Source: Oscillospiraceae bacterium (lineage in GTDB: Bacteria > Bacillota > Clostridia > Oscillospirales > Oscillospiraceae). Taken from it: a DNA stretch of 8,284 nucleotides. Both the position numbers and the translations under genes were made by a program. Shown in pieces: positions 4,389-8,284 of this stretch. Location of the stretch: NCBI GenBank assembly GCA_017936205.1, contig JAGBGB010000109.1:1-8284 (forward strand). The letters run 5' to 3'. The number at the start of each line of letters is the position of its first letter. Position 1 is the stretch's first letter. The notes below the pieces were generated by a model. That model did no database searches. It saw nothing but the letters and a program-made list of their open reading frames with translations, and was not told the origin of the DNA.

Positions 4389-6704
4389 ATGAGCCGTCAT
4401 GTAGGTCAAAGCGTGAAGCGTGTGGACGCATTCGACAAGGCAACCGGCAGAGCCAAGTACACAGATGATCTGTGCGACAAGAATGCCCTGATCGTCAAGG
4501 TCGTCCGTTCCACCATTGCTCACGGCTTTGTAAAATCCATTGATACTTCCGAGGCGGAGAAGGTTCCCGGCGTTGTGAAGATCCTGACCTGCTTCGATGT
4601 TCCCGACATTCAATTCCCCACTGCAGGCCACCCCTGGTCTACAGATCCCTCCCATCAGGATACTGCTGACCGTAAGCTGCTGAATCAACACGTTCGCTAC
4701 TACGGTGACGATGTAGCTGCAGTTGTGGCAGAGAATGAAATTGCCGCTACCCAGGCTGCCCGTCTGGTAAAGGTGGAATATGAGGTTCTTCCCTTCGTTC
4801 TGGATGTGCAGAAGGCTATGGAGCCCGATGCTCCCCAGATCCACGAGGAGTTTCCCGGCAACGTGCTCAAGCACACCAGTAACATCCGTGGCAACTATGA
4901 AGAAGCCATTAAGGAGCCGGGTCTCATCTGCGTGGACAAGTGGTATGATACTGCCTCTGTGCAGCACTGCCATATTGAGAATCACATTGCCGTTGCTTAT
5001 GAAGAAGCCGGGAAGATCGTTGTGATCTCCTCTACCCAGATCCCCCACATCGTCCGTCGTACGGTGGGGCAGGCTCTGGGTGTAGACTGGGGCAAGATCC
5101 GTATTATTAAGCCCTACATCGGCGGTGGCTTCGGCAACAAGCAGGACACCCTCTATGAGCCCCTTGCAGCATGGCTGTGTATGCAGGTAGGCGGCAGAAC
5201 GGTGAAGCTGGATATCCCCCGTGAGGATACCTTTATTTCTAACCGTATCCGCCATGCAGAGCGGTTCCATTTTACCTCCTGGCTCCGTCCCGACGGAACT
5301 CTGGTTGCCCGTAAGGTTGACCTGTACTCCAATCAGGGTGCCTATGCTTCCCACGGACATTCTATTGCAGCAAAGGGTCTGAACGCATTCCCTCAGCTCT
5401 ATCCCTGCCCCAACTACTGCGGCAATGCCTATACGGTTTATACCAACCGTGCCTGTGCAGGTGCTATGCGTGGCTACGGTATGCCTCAGGCATCCTATGC
5501 CATTGAGTGCCATGTAGAGGATATTGCCAAGGAGCTTGGTATGGACTCTCTGGAATATCGCCGCAAGCACCTGATGCCTGTGGGCTTCGTAGACGGCTTC
5601 TCCAAGAACGAGCTGTATTACGATAGCTTCAACCAGTGCTTCGATAAGGCAGTCAAGTATATGGACTACGATCGGAAGCGGAAGGAATATGAGAACCAGA
5701 CCGGGGATATCCGCAAGGGCATCGGTATCGCAACCTATTGGTACAACACCGCTGTTTGGCCCATCTCTCTGGAGCACTCCTCCTGCCGTATGGTCCTGAA
5801 TCAGGACGGCTCCGTGCAGGTGCAGGTAGGTGAGACGGAGATCGGTCAGGGTGCCGACACCGCTTACGCACAGATGACTGCAGAGATCCTTGGTCTGAAG
5901 GACTACCGTGATGTACACATGATCTCTACTCAGGATACGGACATCACTCCCTTCGGTACCGGTGCCTATGCATCCCGTCAGACCTATGTTGTGGGCTTCT
6001 CCATCAGCCAGACCGGTAATATCCTCAAGAGAAAGATTCTGGAATATGCCGTAGAGCTGACCCGCTGCCCCATTACCAATATGGATATTGTGGACAGCAA
6101 TATCGTCCGTACCATTGACGGCAGAGTGCTTATGAGTCTGAAGGAGCTGGCAACAGAAGCCCTCTACAGCATGACTCATAGTGTCCATCTGACCGCAGAA
6201 TCCTCTTACCAGATCAAGAACAATGCTTACTCCTTCGGCTGCTGCTGCGCCGAGGTAGAAGTAGATGTTCCCATGTGCCGCGTGCAGCTGAAGAAGATCA
6301 TCAATGTCCATGATTGCGGCAATCTGATCAATCCCCAGCTGGCAGAAGCACAGGTTCACGGTGGTATGTCTATGGGCATCGGCATGGCTCTGTCTGAGAC
6401 CCTGCTGTGGGACGAGAAGACCGGTGCACCTCTGAATAATAATCTGCTGGACTATAAGCTCTCCTCCACCATGGATCATCCTCACTTAGAGGCACAGTTT
6501 GTGGAGAATCCCGAGCCTACCAGCCCCTTCGGCACCAAGTCTCTGGGCGAGCCCCCCACATGTCCCGTTGCCCCTGCCATCCGCAATGCCATTATGAACG
6601 CTACCGGTGTGGCGATCAACGAACTGCCCATGAATCCCCATGTGCTGTTTAAGCACTTTACCGAGGCGGGCCTCATTAACGATCCCTGGAGAAAGGAGAA
6701 CTAA
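4389..6704 (+). CDS. xdhA: Xanthine dehydrogenase molybdopterin-binding subunit
   Basis: This 771-residue protein is the catalytic subunit of a three-part xanthine dehydrogenase. It hydroxylates purines such as hypoxanthine or xanthine with water-derived oxygen at a Mo-molybdopterin centre in the cytoplasm. It lacks the N-terminal iron-sulfur and FAD domains of the fused animal enzyme. The hammerhead domain is at about 15-130 (GRAKYTDDL at 20-28, VRYYGDD at 102-108). Mo-domain landmarks are SSTQIPH (214-220, Q216 near Mo), GGGFGNKQD (245-253), AMRGYG (359-364), GQGAD (486-490) and KSLGEPP (717-723), whose E721 is the likely catalytic base. R361 corresponds to the purine-binding Arg880 of bovine xanthine oxidase; Q252 is at the Glu802 position. 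Length and motifs agree with E. coli XdhA (752). AGGAGG at 4376-4381 is 7 bases from the ATG. xdhB starts 3 bases after its stop. Three successive Cys (618-620) are a small oddity. Confidence 0.95.
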   Translation: MSRHVGQSVKRVDAFDKATGRAKYTDDLCDKNALIVKVVRSTIAHGFVKSIDTSEAEKVPGVVKILTCFDVPDIQFPTAGHPWSTDPSHQDTADRKLLNQHVRYYGDDVAAVVAENEIAATQAARLVKVEYEVLPFVLDVQKAMEPDAPQIHEEFPGNVLKHTSNIRGNYEEAIKEPGLICVDKWYDTASVQHCHIENHIAVAYEEAGKIVVISSTQIPHIVRRTVGQALGVDWGKIRIIKPYIGGGFGNKQDTLYEPLAAWLCMQVGGRTVKLDIPREDTFISNRIRHAERFHFTSWLRPDGTLVARKVDLYSNQGAYASHGHSIAAKGLNAFPQLYPCPNYCGNAYTVYTNRACAGAMRGYGMPQASYAIECHVEDIAKELGMDSLEYRRKHLMPVGFVDGFSKNELYYDSFNQCFDKAVKYMDYDRKRKEYENQTGDIRKGIGIATYWYNTAVWPISLEHSSCRMVLNQDGSVQVQVGETEIGQGADTAYAQMTAEILGLKDYRDVHMISTQDTDITPFGTGAYASRQTYVVGFSISQTGNILKRKILEYAVELTRCPITNMDIVDSNIVRTIDGRVLMSLKELATEALYSMTHSVHLTAESSYQIKNNAYSFGCCCAEVEVDVPMCRVQLKKIINVHDCGNLINPQLAEAQVHGGMSMGIGMALSETLLWDEKTGAPLNNNLLDYKLSSTMDHPHLEAQFVENPEPTSPFGTKSLGEPPTCPVAPAIRNAIMNATGVAINELPMNPHVLFKHFTEAGLINDPWRKEN

Positions 6705-6707
6705 GCC

Positions 6708-7589
6708 ATGTATGATATGAAAGCCTATTATGAGTCCGAGAGCGTACAGCATGCTGTAGAGCTTCGTCTGGCTCATCCCGAAGCACACATTATTGCCGGC
6801 GGCTCTGATGTTCTGGTACAGATGCGTGAGGGCAAGCGTGCAGGTGTGGAGCTGATTTCCATCTTTATGCTTGATGAGCTCCGTGGTGTGACCATGGAGG
6901 AAAACGGCGATCTGCGGATCGGTTCTCTCACCAGCTTCTCCCATATTACCAAGAATCCCCTGATTCAGGAGCACATTCTGGTTTTAGGTGAGGCTGTGGA
7001 TCAGGTCGGTGGCCCTCAGATCCGGAATATCGGCACCATCGGCGGCAACACCTGCAACGGTGTGACCTCCGCCGACTCTGCTTCTACCCTCCATGCCTAT
7101 GAGGCCATTGTAGAGCTCACCGGGCCTGAGGGAGTTCGGAGAATTCCCATTAAGGACTTCTACCTGAAGGCAAAGGTGGTAGATATCCGCCCCGGCGAGA
7201 TCCAGACCGCCATTATCATTCCTAAGGAAAGCCACGAAAATACTCACGGCTTCTATATTAAGTATGCCATGCGTAACGCTCTGGACATTGCCACCAACGG
7301 CTGCTCCGTCAATGTTCGTCTGTCTGAGGACAAGAAGACCTTTGACCGTGTCCGCATTGCCTACGGTGTTGCAGGCCCCATTCCCATGCGTGCTCCCTCT
7401 GCAGAAGCCTTCATTACCGGCAAGGAAGTCACCATGGAGAATATCGAGCTCTTCGCACAGAAGGTTCTGGAAGACATTAACCCCCGTGACTCTTGGAGAG
7501 CCTCCAAGGCTCTGCGTCAGCATGTTGCTGTAGAATCCGCAAAGCGTTGCATTATGGAATCCGTGAAGCGAGCAGGAGGTGTTCTGTAA
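6708..7589 (+). CDS. xdhB: Xanthine dehydrogenase FAD-binding subunit
   Basis: This 293-residue protein carries the FAD of the xanthine dehydrogenase complex. It takes electrons from the [2Fe-2S] clusters of XdhC and gives them to NAD+ or another acceptor. FAD motifs are AGGSDVL (30-36) and a conserved stretch at 101-124 that includes GGPQIRN and TIGGNTCNG before TSADS. The C-terminal CO-dehydrogenase flavoprotein domain spans about 180-290 and includes the conserved RDSWRASK. Length equals that of E. coli XdhB (about 292). The ATG at 6708 is 3 bases after the xdhA stop, with AAAGGAG at 6692-6698 inside the end of xdhA. An ATG three codons later (6717) is possible but is further from the binding site. 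The protein is longer than the YgfM-like subunit at 429-1124 and retains the full CNGVTSADS segment, so the two FAD subunits are related but not recent copies. Confidence 0.95.
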   Translation: MYDMKAYYESESVQHAVELRLAHPEAHIIAGGSDVLVQMREGKRAGVELISIFMLDELRGVTMEENGDLRIGSLTSFSHITKNPLIQEHILVLGEAVDQVGGPQIRNIGTIGGNTCNGVTSADSASTLHAYEAIVELTGPEGVRRIPIKDFYLKAKVVDIRPGEIQTAIIIPKESHENTHGFYIKYAMRNALDIATNGCSVNVRLSEDKKTFDRVRIAYGVAGPIPMRAPSAEAFITGKEVTMENIELFAQKVLEDINPRDSWRASKALRQHVAVESAKRCIMESVKRAGGVL

Positions 7590-8089
7590 TGGAGAACCAG
7601 TATAAGCTTGTGAAATACAACCTCAATGGTAAGGACGTCGAGCAGATGGTAGATGTCCGTGCCAGCCTGACCGATATGCTCCGTAACGACTTCCGCATGA
7701 CCTCTGTCAAGAAGGGCTGCGAGGTAGGCGAGTGCGGTGCTTGCACTGTTCTCATTAATGGAGAAGCCTTCAACTCCTGCATTTATCTGGCAGTTTGGGC
7801 ACACGGCAAGAAGATCCGCACCCTGGAGAGCCTCCTTGGCCCCAATGGGGAGCTGGCTGACATTCAGCAGGCATTTATTGACGAGGCTGCCATCCAGTGC
7901 GGCTTCTGCACCCCCGGCTTCATTATGAGCTCCGTGGAAATTCTGGAAAGCGGAAAGGAATACACCGATGCAGAGCTTCGCAAGCTCCTGTCCGGTCACC
8001 TGTGCCGCTGCACCGGCTACGAGAACATCATCCGTGCCGTCAAGAAGACCATGTACAAGCGCCTGGGCAAGGAAATGCCTGCAGAATAA
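7589..8089 (+). CDS. xdhC: Xanthine dehydrogenase [2Fe-2S] subunit
   Basis: This 166-residue protein is the iron-sulfur subunit that wires Mo in XdhA to FAD in XdhB. The N-terminal plant-ferredoxin-type domain has cluster cysteines C44, C49, C52 and C64 (GCEVGECGACT). The C-terminal helical [2Fe-2S] domain has C104, C107, C139 and C141 (QCGFC and LCRCTGY). All eight expected ligands are present, and the length fits E. coli XdhC (159). The start is the ATG overlapping the xdhB stop by one base (TAATG at 7587-7591), with AGGAGG at 7574-7579, 9 bases upstream. The frame is open back to 7493, but those 32 extra residues lie inside xdhB and match nothing in the family. It is the only gene here with intact iron-sulfur ligands, so it could also serve the XdhD enzyme (inference). 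It should not be confused with the differently named XdhC maturation factor of other bacteria. Confidence 0.95.
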   Translation: MENQYKLVKYNLNGKDVEQMVDVRASLTDMLRNDFRMTSVKKGCEVGECGACTVLINGEAFNSCIYLAVWAHGKKIRTLESLLGPNGELADIQQAFIDEAAIQCGFCTPGFIMSSVEILESGKEYTDAELRKLLSGHLCRCTGYENIIRAVKKTMYKRLGKEMPAE

Positions 8090-8109
8090 ACCGTATAACT
8101 GAAAACCAC

Positions 8110-8151
8110 GAGGCTGTCAAATGTTCAACCATCTGACAGCCTCCTCTTTTT
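8110..8151 (+). terminator. Intrinsic terminator of xdhABC
   Basis: GAGGCTGTCA (8110-8119) pairs perfectly with TGACAGCCTC (8134-8143). The loop can add a short ATG/CAT stem (8121-8123 with 8130-8132). The stem is followed by CTCTTTTT (8144-8151). It begins 20 bases after the xdhC stop and marks the end of the operon. Confidence 0.9.
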
Positions 8152-8284
8152 GCTTTGTTTTAAATTCCGATTTAGGCTATCACCTTTAGTAAGGTAGATA
8201 CAAAATATAGTCTCAACCAACGACAGCAACTAAAAGTCGATCAAAAATCGCACCGCCAAAGGATCTGCGATTAAAACGATAGCA
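8152..8284. other. Non-coding tail
   Basis: No gene is visible. A small hairpin is formed by ACCTT (8182-8186) and AAGGT (8191-8195), extended by TATC (8178-8181) and GATA (8197-8200) across one bulged A. Its meaning is unknown. A second hairpin at the right edge is listed separately as a minus-strand terminator. Confidence 0.6.
8243..8272 (-). terminator. Possible minus-strand terminator
   Basis: AATCGCA and TGCGATT (8246-8252 and 8266-8272 on the + strand) form a 7-base stem with a 13-base loop. Read on the minus strand the stem runs into five T residues (8247-8243), two of them in the stem. It could end a minus-strand gene coming from beyond the right edge, making that gene convergent with xdhABC. 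The T run is short, so this is tentative. Confidence 0.35.

Noticed and set aside
4347..6485. 712-codon open frame antisense to xdhA
   Set aside because: Same reasons; it mirrors the sense codons and no family motif can be seen.
7493..7588. Upstream start for xdhC inside xdhB
   Set aside because: The 32 residues are an out-of-frame reading of xdhB. The TAATG overlap with AGGAGG gives a normal XdhC length.
39..8174. 13-base inverted match TAAATCGGAATTT (39-51) and AAATTCCGATTTA (8162-8174) at the two ends, as possible ends of a mobile element
   Set aside because: A 13-base match is roughly expected by chance in a window this size. There is no transposase and no target duplication is seen. 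The nearby shared AAAGGTGAT is in a different order at the two ends.

Overview
The window looks like chromosomal DNA of an anaerobic Gram-positive bacterium of the Clostridia, probably a gut Oscillospiraceae/Ruminococcaceae-type organism. This is an inference from three things: strong AGGAGG ribosome binding sites, fairly GC-rich genes beside AT-rich gaps, and short GTAGGGGCGAA-type palindromic repeats in the gaps, which I associate with that group. All genes lie on the + strand, and all five are subunits of molybdenum hydroxylases of the xanthine dehydrogenase family.

Layout. Positions 1-428 are non-coding and carry an outward-facing minus-strand promoter, a very G-rich/C-poor stretch and a perfect 15-bp palindrome over a possible promoter. 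Next is a tight pair: a small FAD subunit (ygfM-like, 429-1124) and a 958-residue molybdopterin subunit (xdhD-like, 1129-4005). A 383-base gap follows (4006-4388) with two inverted copies of a hairpin repeat, two candidate promoters, an operator-like inverted repeat and a leader hairpin. Then comes a second tight operon, xdhA-xdhB-xdhC (4389-8089): molybdopterin, FAD and [2Fe-2S] subunits. It closes with a clear intrinsic terminator (8110-8151). The last 130 bases hold no gene, but end in a hairpin that would terminate a minus-strand gene lying beyond the window.

How the genes work together. XdhABC is a complete three-subunit xanthine dehydrogenase: purine hydroxylation at the Mo centre of XdhA, electrons through two [2Fe-2S] clusters in XdhC, then FAD in XdhB. 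XdhD-YgfM matches the E. coli xdhD/ygfM pair, a group associated with labile-selenium molybdenum hydroxylases and with anaerobic purine/urate breakdown. XdhD starts with a domain that has the shape of the XdhC ferredoxin subunit, but every cluster cysteine is replaced. This pair therefore has no visible iron-sulfur wire of its own and may borrow XdhC or a partner encoded elsewhere. XdhD also has Gln at both positions that in bovine xanthine oxidase hold the purine (Glu802 and Arg880), so its substrate or binding mode should differ from that of XdhA. No molybdenum-cofactor maturation, selenium or transport genes are visible here.

I do not see a wholly new system. The most notable items are the cysteine-less ferredoxin domain with its missing electron path, the changed active site of XdhD, and the structured regulatory gap between the two enzymes.
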